NCBI GenBank assembly: GCA_020832495.1
Contig: JAFIEP010000101.1
Span: 1-64,000 of the forward strand
Direction of reading: 5' to 3'
From: Acidimicrobiia bacterium
GTDB lineage: Bacteria; Actinomycetota; Acidimicrobiia; Acidimicrobiales; Acidimicrobilacustridaceae
DNA: 64,000 nucleotides
A program made the translations under genes and the position numbers. The notes beneath the pieces were generated by a model. It did no database searches and was not told the origin of the DNA. It saw nothing but the letters and a program-made list of their open reading frames with translations. Position 1 is the stretch's first letter; the number at the start of each line of letters is the position of its first letter. This document shows positions 1 through 9,000 of the stretch, piece by piece.

Positions 1-569
1 AGGCCGTCCACGGTCCAGCAGTGGGGCCCGGCCTGTGCCGGACGGGCGGCGAGGTCCTCGAACCACTGGGCGGGGGTGTCGCGGGTCAGGACCGCCTCGT
101 CGGCCCGGGCCGACTGCCAACCTCGGGCCGGCACCACTGGCGGGCACACCAACACCGGCAGCCGACAGATGTGGCGCCATCCTGCTCGCACGACGGGGGT
201 GATGGAGCGGTCGTTGGTCACCCCCACGACCGCTGCCACCCCGTCTTCGGCCGCCCGACCCCACACGATGCGACCCAGCTTGGTGAACGTGCCCTTCCGT
301 TGAGCGCCAGAGCGTGTCACTGCATTGAGCGAGAAGACCATGTCCCGTGCACCGTGGCGGTTCCGGTAGCGCTGGGGGACCAGTGCGTAGTGGCCGTCGA
401 GGCGCTCGCCCTCGTAGGCGTCGGCCACGTAGGCCGCACCGAGGGGGTTGTCAGCGTAGAGCGCTCGCAGGTACCGGTCGTCCACGAAGCGACGGTCGGG
501 GAGCTCGCGGTCGAGCAACCGGCTGGCCGCTGTGATGTCACCGAGTGGTCGAGTGGTCGGGGCGGTCAC
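1..569 (-). CDS. GNAT-type N-acetyltransferase-like protein (partial, 3' end off the window)
   Basis: An open frame of 189 codons runs from a GTG at 569 leftward off the window edge. The GTG overlaps the TGA of the upstream glycosyltransferase in a GTGA arrangement, so the two are translationally coupled. The visible protein begins TAPTTRPLGDITAASRLL and contains GHYALVPQRYR, FSLNAVTRSGAQRKG and FTKLG, which resemble the beta-strand and acetyl-CoA-binding region of GNAT proteins found in polysaccharide clusters. The basic stretch around QRKGTFTKLG would be the pyrophosphate loop. Substrate unknown; the context suggests acylation of a sugar or surface glycan. The C-terminus is missing, so the family call is tentative. 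Frames on the opposite strand here are shadows. Confidence 0.6.
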   Translation of the reverse strand, partial: MTAPTTRPLGDITAASRLLDRELPDRRFVDDRYLRALYADNPLGAAYVADAYEGERLDGHYALVPQRYRNRHGARDMVFSLNAVTRSGAQRKGTFTKLGRIVWGRAAEDGVAAVVGVTNDRSITPVVRAGWRHICRLPVLVCPPVVPARGWQSARADEAVLTRDTPAQWFEDLAARPAQAGPHCWTVDG

Positions 570-2107
570 CGCTGGTCCTCGTCGGGGTCGGGCGGGTCGA
601 GTGCGAACGCCGCCGGTCGACCGCGTGTGCGGACGTCGGGCTCCGGCGCCGGGCCGGTCCAGCGGCGGAGCAACCAGGCCACGCAGACGGCGGCTGCGAC
701 GACCAGGACGGCGTCGGCGGGGGCACGATACCGCGTGATGCCGAAGGTGAGTGCCGCGGTGACGGTCACTGCGGCAGGGACGGCCACCAGCGGGCTGATG
801 GGCACACCCCGTCGGAAGAGCAGCACCAGCCCGCCGAGGGCGAAGGGCACCAGCGCGAAGTAGGCCCACTGACCCCACTGCGAGGGACCCTGGCCCCTAC
901 CCTCCACCACGGCGTTGAACTGCACGCTCTCACCGGGTCGGTAGACGTCCCACATCCGACCCACCCGGGCGGCCACCACCACCGGCAGGCGCCGGACGTT
1001 CTCGCGGGTGTAGGTGAGTGCCGCCTCGAGGGGCACCGCGTCCACCTGTGACTCGTCGAGGACGGTGCGGTCCGGCCAGTCCTCGACGCGGCCGGTCTCG
1101 ATGTACCAGACCATGCAGTCGTCCCAGTAGCCCAAGCGGTCGCCATAGAAGGTGCTGTCGCAGCTCGCTGCGGACAGCACCGCCCCGCTCTGCGCCGTCA
1201 TGAGCACTCGTTCCTCGAAGCGCGTCATGTTGTAGGCGAACCAGGGCGCGCACACCGCAAGGGCGGCCAGGCCGAACACGACCACGCGCAGTGCGCGGGC
1301 GCGCAGGCCGCTCACGGCGCCCACCAGGGCCGGCAAGAGGAACGGCACCGCCAGCAAGGCCTCCGCTCGGGTCAGGGCAGCCAGGCCCGTGGCCGCGCCG
1401 GCAATGGCTGCCCACCGCACGGTCGGTTCGTCCCAGTACCGGTACACGGCCAACAATGCGGCCACCACCAGGGGGACGAACATCGACTCCGACAGCAGCA
1501 TGCCGTCGTTGATCCACAGCATCGGGTAGACGGCGGCGATGAGCGCCGCCACCACGCCGGCCACGTAGCCCCCGACACGGCGGGCCAGCATCGCCACGAG
1601 GACCACCCCGATGATCCCCATGGCTGCCGACAACAGGCGCATCGCGGTGCCCGACGTCAACCCGAGCCGGGCGAAGAACGACAGGGTCAGGGCGTACAGC
1701 GGTGGGTCCCCAGCGCTGGGACGCAACTCCTCACCGTCGGTGACGAACCATGTGGCCCCGTCGACGAACCAGTGACCACGCGCCATGAGGCGGGCCTGGA
1801 GGTAGCCGTACGCGCTGTCACCCCAGATGGCGAACGTACCCGGGTCACAGGCCTCGCCGTGCACGTAGGTCTGCTGGGGGTCCTCGACGGTGGCCACCAG
1901 GTCCTCGACACAGGTGGGACGCACGACAACGATGTTCACCACTCGGATGACGGCCCCGACCACTGCAGCCAGGGCCAGCCCGGCGACGTACCACCACGGG
2001 CGGGATCCCCGCAGCCGCGTCAACACCGTGGTGTGACCCGCCACCTCGCCGTGGTCGGCACCGCCGTTGCGCTCATCCGCTGTGAAGTCCACCGGCTGGT
2101 CGCTCAT
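566..2107 (-). CDS. GT39/ArnT-like integral membrane glycosyltransferase
   Basis: A 513-residue multi-span membrane protein of the GT-C fold. After a cytoplasmic N-terminus of about 35 residues comes the first membrane helix, then a long extracytoplasmic loop with an acidic GDS site (AIWGDSAYGYLQA), followed by PPLYALTLSFFARLG and at least eight further helices. This is the usual layout of polyprenyl-phosphate-dependent sugar transferases such as ArnT and PMT relatives, where the acidic residue of the first loop is catalytic. The C-terminal soluble part carries RVGRMWDVYRPGESVQ, shared with the upstream neighbour, so the two are paralogues. The start overlaps the upstream stop by 4 bases (ATGA). 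Probable role is adding a lipid-linked sugar to a surface glycan or protein; donor and acceptor are unknown. Confidence 0.78.
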   Translation of the reverse strand: MSDQPVDFTADERNGGADHGEVAGHTTVLTRLRGSRPWWYVAGLALAAVVGAVIRVVNIVVVRPTCVEDLVATVEDPQQTYVHGEACDPGTFAIWGDSAYGYLQARLMARGHWFVDGATWFVTDGEELRPSAGDPPLYALTLSFFARLGLTSGTAMRLLSAAMGIIGVVLVAMLARRVGGYVAGVVAALIAAVYPMLWINDGMLLSESMFVPLVVAALLAVYRYWDEPTVRWAAIAGAATGLAALTRAEALLAVPFLLPALVGAVSGLRARALRVVVFGLAALAVCAPWFAYNMTRFEERVLMTAQSGAVLSAASCDSTFYGDRLGYWDDCMVWYIETGRVEDWPDRTVLDESQVDAVPLEAALTYTRENVRRLPVVVAARVGRMWDVYRPGESVQFNAVVEGRGQGPSQWGQWAYFALVPFALGGLVLLFRRGVPISPLVAVPAAVTVTAALTFGITRYRAPADAVLVVAAAVCVAWLLRRWTGPAPEPDVRTRGRPAAFALDPPDPDEDQR

Positions 2108-3507
2108 GGGCCCACCCTGGCCCGCTCGACCGCAGATTCAGAATGCGCGGCCGAGCCGGCCACGTCCCGTCGCCGACGCCGCACGACCCAGTCGGCGGCG
2201 CCGGCCAGCGCCACGCCGGCCAACACGGCGACGGCCACCTCGAGCCCGGTCCGGTAGCGGGTGATGCCGAAGCTCATCGCCGCGGCCACCGTCGTGGTCA
2301 GGGCAATGGCGGCGTAGGGCACCAGCACCTCCCACCGGCGTCGCAGGAGCCACCCACCGGCTGCGGCGAGCGGCAACAGCGACCACCACACCACGATGGC
2401 GGCTTGACTCGTGGCCCGCCCGCGGCGCTCGAACACGTCGTTCAGCACCACACTCTGCCCCGGGCGCCACACATCCCACATCCTGGCCACCCGCGCCGCC
2501 ACCACGGCTGGCAGGCGATCGGCGTGGTCACGCATGTAGGCCACCCCCGTGGCGCGCTTGGCGGCCTCGGTGGCCGTCTCGTCACCCGGCTGCCACGGTG
2601 TCCGGTCGCACTCGGTGGACCACCAGCCGAGCTGGTCACCGTGGTAGGTGGCATCGCAGTTGGCGATCTCGAGCACGAAGCCGGCACCGGAGGACACCGT
2701 CACCGGACGCTCGAAGGTTGTGAGGTTGCGGACCAGCCACGGGCCGGCCACCACCAAGGTGCCCGCGCCGGCAACGGCCAGCAGCATCGCCGAGCGGCGG
2801 ACACCACCCGAGGTTCGGTCCTGGCCGCTCGCCCCTCCCGCTGTCGTGGGCAACTGCCGTGGTCCGCCTCCAGGGGCCCGGCGGTTCCGCGCCAGCCACA
2901 CCATGGGCACGATCGCCACCACACAGAGCAGCGCGGCCTCGGCTCGGGCCAACAGCGCCAGCCCCACCGCGGCGCCGAGCAGCAGGGCGTGCCGCCCATC
3001 GGGACGGGCCGCGAACTCCGCAGCGGCCAACAGGAACACGGCGATGGCGAAGGCGTAGCTGGATTCGCTCAGCACCAGCGAGTCGTTGATCCACAGCGTC
3101 GGCGTGACGGCCAGCAGCCCGGCTGCGGCCAGCCCGGCCCGGTCGCCGGCCAGTCGGCGGGCGGCCAGGCCACCCACCAACACGGTGCCTGCGCCGAGCA
3201 GGGCACCGACCCCCCGGTGGCCGTCGACGCTGTCCACCCCGACCAGCGACGCCCCGCCGAGCAGGGACCCGTGCAGCGGTGGGTGAACGGCGGTGGTGAT
3301 GCGCTCACCTGCCGGATGACGGTACGTGTAGCCAACCCACTCGGCCAGGTCGTGGCCCTGGTGGTGGTAGAAGACCTGGTCGCCCTCGAGTGGCAGGTCG
3401 GTGGACCAGACCTGCACCGCCACCAACCGGATCGCCAGGCCCACCACGGCGATCGCCACGAGGAGCCATCGGACGTCACGGAGGGCCGACGGGGCGCGGG
3501 TGGTCAC
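2104..3507 (-). CDS. GT39/ArnT-like integral membrane glycosyltransferase (paralogue)
   Basis: A 467-residue multi-span membrane protein paralogous to the next gene downstream; both share ARVxRMWDVxRPGxSV near the C-terminus. The first loop has EGDQVFYHHQGHDLA, with the acidic site expected for lipid-phosphosugar-dependent GT-C enzymes, then the PPLHGSLLGG segment. About ten hydrophobic helices follow. The GTG start at 3507 is preceded by TAGGAT ending 6 bases upstream and no Shine-Dalgarno sequence, so the message is probably leaderless and begins the operon GT39-GT39-GNAT. Substrate cannot be assigned from sequence; a mannosyl or arabinosyl transfer outside the membrane is an inference from the neighbouring arabinan genes. 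Confidence 0.78.
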   Translation of the reverse strand: MTTRAPSALRDVRWLLVAIAVVGLAIRLVAVQVWSTDLPLEGDQVFYHHQGHDLAEWVGYTYRHPAGERITTAVHPPLHGSLLGGASLVGVDSVDGHRGVGALLGAGTVLVGGLAARRLAGDRAGLAAAGLLAVTPTLWINDSLVLSESSYAFAIAVFLLAAAEFAARPDGRHALLLGAAVGLALLARAEAALLCVVAIVPMVWLARNRRAPGGGPRQLPTTAGGASGQDRTSGGVRRSAMLLAVAGAGTLVVAGPWLVRNLTTFERPVTVSSGAGFVLEIANCDATYHGDQLGWWSTECDRTPWQPGDETATEAAKRATGVAYMRDHADRLPAVVAARVARMWDVWRPGQSVVLNDVFERRGRATSQAAIVVWWSLLPLAAAGGWLLRRRWEVLVPYAAIALTTTVAAAMSFGITRYRTGLEVAVAVLAGVALAGAADWVVRRRRRDVAGSAAHSESAVERARVGP

Positions 3508-3513
3508 GGCCCG

Positions 3514-3519
3514 ATCCTA
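3514..3519 (-). promoter_or_regulatory. -10 element TAGGAT, leaderless
   Basis: Hexamer followed by 6 bases and the GTG start at 3507. The spacing places transcription start on the start codon. Confidence 0.55.
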
Positions 3520-3566
3520 GAGGGCACCTCACCGCGGGCCGTTGACGCTCCGGGCAGACTGTGGCG

Positions 3567-4784
3567 GTGTCCGATCCAGGGGTACCCCGGCGACGCTCCG
3601 CACCCCGCCACCGTCGCTCCGTCGTCCACTGCCTGATGGCACCGGTGGTGGTCCTCTGGGCTGTCGCCATCATGGTGGCCTGTAGCCCCGGTGACACCGC
3701 TGATGCCGACGGCTCCGCCGGACTGCTCGGAACGGACGGGGCGCTCCCCCCCGTCGATCCACCCCCAGCCGACGCCCAACCGGGCCAACTCCTCGAGGAG
3801 GTGGCGCGCATCCCGCCCGCTGCCGTGCCCGGCGCCCGGACCACCGCCTTCACCTACGTGACCACGGGGGTCGAGGACCGGACCGTCACCGCCACCGGGC
3901 TGTTGGTGGTGCCCGCCGAGCCTGCGGTGGGCCTCGTCGTGTGGGCCCATCCGACCCGCGGCCTGGCGGACCGGTGTGCACCGTCGCTGGCCGGCCCCGA
4001 GACCATCCCCCTGCTCGACGAGTTCCTCCGACGCCGGTGGGCGGTGGTTGCACCCGACTACGAAGGGCTCGGCGGGGAGGGGCTCCACCCCTATCTGGTG
4101 GGCAGCTCCGAAGGGCGTTCACTGCTCGACGCCACCGTTGCCGTGCACGACCACGTCGACGACCTTGCGCACCTGCCGGTGGTCATGTGGGGCTTCTCCC
4201 AGGGTGGGCACGCGGTGGCCTTCGCCGCCGAGATGGCGGCTGGGGCAGCGGACGTCGACCTCGTCGCTGCCGCCGTGGCCGCGCCGGTGAGCGACGTGCA
4301 CTCCTTCGCCCGCCGAGCCGAGCAGCGACCCGACCAACAGGGCGTGCTGCTGAGCATCCTGGCCGGCTATGCCGCTGCCTACCCGGAAGTGGACCTTTCC
4401 ACCCTGCTCACCCCTGAGGCCGCCGAACTGCTGCCCACCGTGGCCGAGGACTGCATCGGTGAAGTGAACGACGCCGCCCGTCGGCTCGACGCCGTGCTCG
4501 CCGGGGCGTCGATCGACGACCAGCCACTGCTCACCGAGCTGTTCGCCGCCAACCGGGCCGGCCAGCGCGACCCACGGGTCCCACTCCTGGTGGTGGGCGG
4601 CACCGAGGACGACGTCGTGTGGCCGGCGGATACCCGGGCGCTCGCCGAGCGGTGGTGCGACCACGGGGCGACGGTGTCGTTGGTGGAGCGACCGGGCGAG
4701 GGTCACGCGGTGGTGGTCGATGATCTGCTCTTCGACTGGATCGCCGACCGCTTCGCCGGCGTGCCCGCCGGTCGTACCTGCTGA
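3567..4784 (+). CDS. Secreted alpha/beta-hydrolase, LIP-type lipase/esterase, probable lipoprotein
   Basis: A 405-residue hydrolase. The N-terminus has an arginine-rich n-region, a hydrophobic core (MAPVVVLWAVAIMVAC) and a Cys fitting a lipobox, though Met at -3 is atypical, so export and lipidation are likely but not certain. The catalytic machinery is visible: nucleophile elbow WGFSQGGHA, acid in VVGGTEDDVVWPADT and histidine in GEGHAVVV. AHPTRGLADRCAPS and VAPDYEGLG match the secretory lipase family, which hydrolyses ester lipids. Alternative starts are GTG 3561 and ATG 3636; GTG 3567 is preferred because CAGACT lies six bases before it and the basic n-region is kept. It is divergent from the GT39 operon and precedes the aftD operon. 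Confidence 0.75.
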   Translation: MSDPGVPRRRSAPRHRRSVVHCLMAPVVVLWAVAIMVACSPGDTADADGSAGLLGTDGALPPVDPPPADAQPGQLLEEVARIPPAAVPGARTTAFTYVTTGVEDRTVTATGLLVVPAEPAVGLVVWAHPTRGLADRCAPSLAGPETIPLLDEFLRRRWAVVAPDYEGLGGEGLHPYLVGSSEGRSLLDATVAVHDHVDDLAHLPVVMWGFSQGGHAVAFAAEMAAGAADVDLVAAAVAAPVSDVHSFARRAEQRPDQQGVLLSILAGYAAAYPEVDLSTLLTPEAAELLPTVAEDCIGEVNDAARRLDAVLAGASIDDQPLLTELFAANRAGQRDPRVPLLVVGGTEDDVVWPADTRALAERWCDHGATVSLVERPGEGHAVVVDDLLFDWIADRFAGVPAGRTC

Positions 4785-4838
4785 GCCCGCGGCGACGCAG
4801 GCCGGGACAGGTGCCCCGGTCGGCGACCGCGCAGGCTC

Positions 4839-4844
4839 TAGTCT
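4839..4844 (+). promoter_or_regulatory. Candidate -10 element TAGTCT before the GT4-aftD operon
   Basis: TAGTCT lies 42 bases before the GTG start of the GT4 gene, in the only gap (4785-4886) upstream of this tightly overlapping operon. No good -35 element is seen. Confidence 0.3.
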
Positions 4845-4886
4845 GGCCGGGTTCCCGGTCCGCTGCCGGGGGTTTGGTGTCCACCG

Positions 4887-6074
4887 GTGACCACGATCGA
4901 TCACAGTCCACCCGCGCTCGAAGACCTCACCGCCACGGCCCTGCGGGCCGGGCTCCGACGCGTTCACGTCCTGGCCTGGCGCGACCTGGCCGACGCCGAG
5001 GCCGGCGGGTCCGAGACGCACCTGGACCACGTCGTGCGCCGGTGGGCAGCGGCAGGGCTCGAGGTCACCGTGCGCACGTCGGCGGCACCGGGTCTGCCCG
5101 ACACCGAGGAGCGTGGCGGCTACCGGGTGATCCGCCGAGGCGGACGCTATGACGTGTTCCCCCGCGCCGCGGCCGCCGAGGTCAGCGGTCGCCACGGCCC
5201 CGCTGACGGACTCGTCGAGTTCTGGAACGGCGTGCCGTTCCTCTCACCGCTGTGGTTCCGGGGACCCCGCATCACCGTGCTCCACCACGTGCACCGCAAG
5301 ATGTGGCCCATGGTGCTTCCCGAGCCACTGGCCACCGGCGGCCGCCTCCTCGAGGGTCGGCTGGCTCCCCCGTTCTACCGCTCCACCCCGGTGGTGACCC
5401 TGTGCGACTCCTCGCGCCGGGAGATCATCGAGCTGCTGGGGCTGCCCGCCGCCAACGTGCACGTCGCCCTCCCCGGGATCGACCCGTGGTTCAGCCCGGC
5501 CCCCCACGAGCGCAGTGCCACGCCCCTGGTGGTGGCCGTCGGGCGCCTCGTGCCACACAAGCGTTTCGATGCCCTGCTGTCGGTGGTGGCCGAGCTACGT
5601 CCTCGCCACGAGGGCCTCCAGGTGGTGATCGCCGGCGAAGGTGGCGAGCGGCCGGCCCTCGAGAAGCAGGCAGCCGCGCTCGGCATACAGGACTGTGTGC
5701 GTTTCGCCGGCCGCATCTCCGACGAAGAGCTCCGCAGCCTCTACCGGCGGGCGTGGGTGCTGGCCGCCACCTCGGTGGCGGAGGGGTTCGGCATGACCAT
5801 CACCGAGGCGGCCGCCTGTGGGACCCCGGCGGTGGCCACCAGGGTGGCCGGCCACGCCGACGCCGTGGTCGAGGGACGCAGCGGGGTGCTCACCTCCTCA
5901 CGTGCCGAGTTCGCCGACCGCCTCGACGCCGTCCTCGCCGACGCCGACTTCCGTCGCCGCCTGAGCGAGGGGGCAGCGAGCAGGGCCGCCGAGCTGACGT
6001 GGGACGCCACCGCGGCCCAGGTCCTCCGCCCTCTGGTGGCCAGGGCAACGGCTGGCGGACCGTCGTCACGGTGA
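4887..6074 (+). CDS. GT4-family glycosyltransferase
   Basis: A 395-residue soluble glycosyltransferase with the two-Rossmann GT-B organisation. The N-terminal half begins with VHVLAWRDLADAEAGGSETH, with the GGSE glycine-rich loop; the C-terminal half has VAVGRLVPHKRFDALL and the retaining E-x7-E motif EGFGMTITEAAACG, which binds the nucleotide-sugar donor. It would work at the cytoplasmic face of the membrane. It is the first gene of an operon: its stop overlaps the GTG of aftD in a GTGA, so it probably builds the primer or a branch of the glycan that AftD and the other transferases extend. Exact sugar and linkage unknown. Confidence 0.85.
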   Translation: MTTIDHSPPALEDLTATALRAGLRRVHVLAWRDLADAEAGGSETHLDHVVRRWAAAGLEVTVRTSAAPGLPDTEERGGYRVIRRGGRYDVFPRAAAAEVSGRHGPADGLVEFWNGVPFLSPLWFRGPRITVLHHVHRKMWPMVLPEPLATGGRLLEGRLAPPFYRSTPVVTLCDSSRREIIELLGLPAANVHVALPGIDPWFSPAPHERSATPLVVAVGRLVPHKRFDALLSVVAELRPRHEGLQVVIAGEGGERPALEKQAAALGIQDCVRFAGRISDEELRSLYRRAWVLAATSVAEGFGMTITEAAACGTPAVATRVAGHADAVVEGRSGVLTSSRAEFADRLDAVLADADFRRRLSEGAASRAAELTWDATAAQVLRPLVARATAGGPSSR

Positions 6075-9000
6075 CGTCCTCCACCACCGGCGAACGGTCC
6101 TCGCGATGGGCGACCCTCGTCGTCCCTGCACTCGTGGCCTATCTGCCGCTGCTGGCCACCGCCCCGGGGTGGGTGGGCGCCGACACCAAGACCTATCTCT
6201 ACCTCGACCCCGGACGGCTCCTGGCCGAGGCCCCCTACGTCTGGCACGACCGCATCGGACTGGGCACGGTCACCCACCAGAACATCGGCTACCTGTTCCC
6301 GATGGGGCCCTACTACTTCGTGATGGAGACGCTGGGAGTGCCGGACTGGGTGGCGCAGCGCCTGTGGTTGGGCACGATCTTGTTCGGCGCTGCCATGGGC
6401 GTGCGGCATCTCATCGGCACCTTGGCGCCGCGGTGGCGCATCGAAGCCCCCGGTGCGGTGGTGGTGGCGTCGCTCGCCTACATGCTCAGCCCCTACTTCC
6501 TGGCCTATGCAGCGCGCATCTCGGTGATCCTGCTGCCCTGGGCGGCGTTGCCGTGGCTGCTCGCCTTCACGGCACGGGCCCTCCGCTCGGGAGGTTGGCG
6601 GCAGCCGGCGCTGTTCGCCTTCGCCGTGCTCGTAGTAGGCGGCATCAACGCCACCGCCCTCATCCTCGTCGGCCTCGGACCACTGTTGTGGGTGGCGTGG
6701 GCGGTGTGGGTCGAGCGCGAGGTCACCTGGAGGCAGGCGCTGGCCGCCTGCGCTCGCATCGGGGTCCTCACCCTGGCCACGTCGCTGTGGTGGATCGCCG
6801 GGTTGTGGGCGTCGGGGCGCTACGGCCTTCCGGTCCTGCGCTACACGGAGACCTACCGCACGGTGGCCGAGGTCTCGAGCGCCACCGAGGTCACCCGAGG
6901 CCTCGGGTACTGGTTCTTCTACGGCGGCGACAAGCTGGGTCCCTGGATCGAGCCGAGCGTGTCGTACACGCAGGACCTTCCCCTCATCGTCCTGTCGTTC
7001 GCGCTGCCGGTGCTGGCGCTGGTGGCCATGGCCTGCGTGCGGTGGCGCTTCCGCGGGCTCTTCCTCCTGTTGTTCTGCGTTGGTGGATTGACCGCAGTGG
7101 CCGCTCACCCGTGGAGCGACCCCTCCGTGCTCGGTGGCTTGTTCAAGAGCATCAGCACGACCGATGCCGGGCTGTCGATGCGCTCCACCCCCCGGGCGGT
7201 ACCCCTGCTCGCCCTGGCCACCGCCATGGGCCTCGGTGCCGGCCTGGTGGCGCTGACCCGTCGCCTCCCACGCCGGGCACCAGCGGTGACGGTGCTGGTC
7301 GCCCTGCTGGTGGTGGCCAACGTGCCGCCGCTGTGGAGCGGCGACCTGGTGGCCGACAACCTCAAGCGGCCCGAGGAGTTGCCCGCTTACTGGCCCGAGG
7401 TGGCCGCCGCGCTCGACGAGCGTCCGCACACCACCCGCGTCCTCGAGATGCCCGGCGCCGATTTCGCTTCCTACCGCTGGGGGAACACCGTCGATCCGGT
7501 CACCCCCGGCCTCATGGACCGCCCCTACGCCGCCCGGGAACTGTTCCAGTGGGGGTCCCCTCAGTCGGCCAACCTGCTGAATGCGCTCGACCGACGGCTG
7601 CACGAGGACGTCATCGACCCCGAGGCCATCGCACCGCTGGCCCGCCTCCTCGGCGTGGGCGACATCGTGGTCCGCTCCGACCTGCAGTACGAGCGCTACC
7701 GCATTGCCCGACCCCAACTCTTGTGGGACCACCTGGCCCGAGCCGATGGTCTCGGCCCGCCCGAGGGGTTCGGACCGCAGACGGCCAATCGGGCCGGACC
7801 GGAACACCCCATGATCGACGAGGTACGACTCGGCGCCCGACCCGACCTCGAGGACCCTCCACCGGTGGCCATCCTGCCCGTCACCGAGCCCCGCTCGCTG
7901 CTGCGCACGGTGACCGCTGCCCACCCGCTGCTGCTTGCCGGGGACGGCGAAGGTGTGGTGGACGCCGCCTCGGTGGGCGTCGTCTCCCCCGATCAGCTCC
8001 TGCTCTACGCAGCCTCGGTGGCGGCCGACGAGGCCTTGCTGGACCAGTCGCTGGCAGCGGGCGCCGACCTGGTGGTCACCGACACCAACCGGCGGCGGTC
8101 ACAACGCTGGGGCGCGCTGCGCGAGAACACCGGCTACACCGAACGCGCCGGGGAGACCCCCATCGACGACCCCAGCGACCAACGCCTCGAGGTGTTCCCC
8201 GAGGCGGACGACGACAGTGCCACCGTCAGTTCCTGGCAGGTGGCCGAGGGAGCCACCATCGGTGCGGTGGTCACCGCCACGGCGTACGGCAACCCCATCA
8301 CCTTCACCCCCGACGACCGCCCGGCGAACGCCCTCGACGGCGATTCCCAGACCGCCTGGCGGGTCGGCGCCATCGACGAGGCGCGCGGTGAGCGCCTCCG
8401 CATCGAACTCGACGAGGCCGTGACCGCCGACCACATCGAGGTGCTCCAACCCGTCAACCTGGAACGGAACCGCTGGATCACCGAGGTGCGCCTGTCCTTC
8501 GACGACGACGACACGATCGACGTGACCCTCGAGGACATCAGCCGCGACGAGAGCGCCGTCGGGCAACGCATCGACTTCCCCGCCCGGACGTTCGAGACGC
8601 TCGAGTTCGAGATCCTCGAGACCAACATCTCTCCTCGGCCCCGCTACGACGGGTTCTCCGGTGTCGGCTTCGCCGAGGTCCGCATCCCCGGCGTCGGCAT
8701 CGAGGAACTCGTCCGGCCGCCCACCGACCTGCTGGACGTGGTCGGTGCCCGCAGTGCCGAGCACCGCCTCGTGTACGTGCTCAGCCGACTGCGGTCGAAC
8801 CCTGCAGAACCGGTGCGCCTCGACGAGGAATCCGGCCTCCGGCGGCTGCTCACCGTCCCCACCACGCGGGCGTTCTCCCTGGCCGGCCAGGCCCGCCTCT
8901 CACCCCACGTCGCCGACGACGTGATCGACGCCCTGTTGGGCCTGGACGACCACACCGCCGGGGGCGTCACCGCCACCTCCTCCAACCGACTGCCCGGCAG

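Noticed and set aside
5252-6070. Upstream extension of the aftD frame
   Set aside because: It lies inside the GT4 gene; AftD-like sequence begins only at GTG 6071, which overlaps the GT4 stop.
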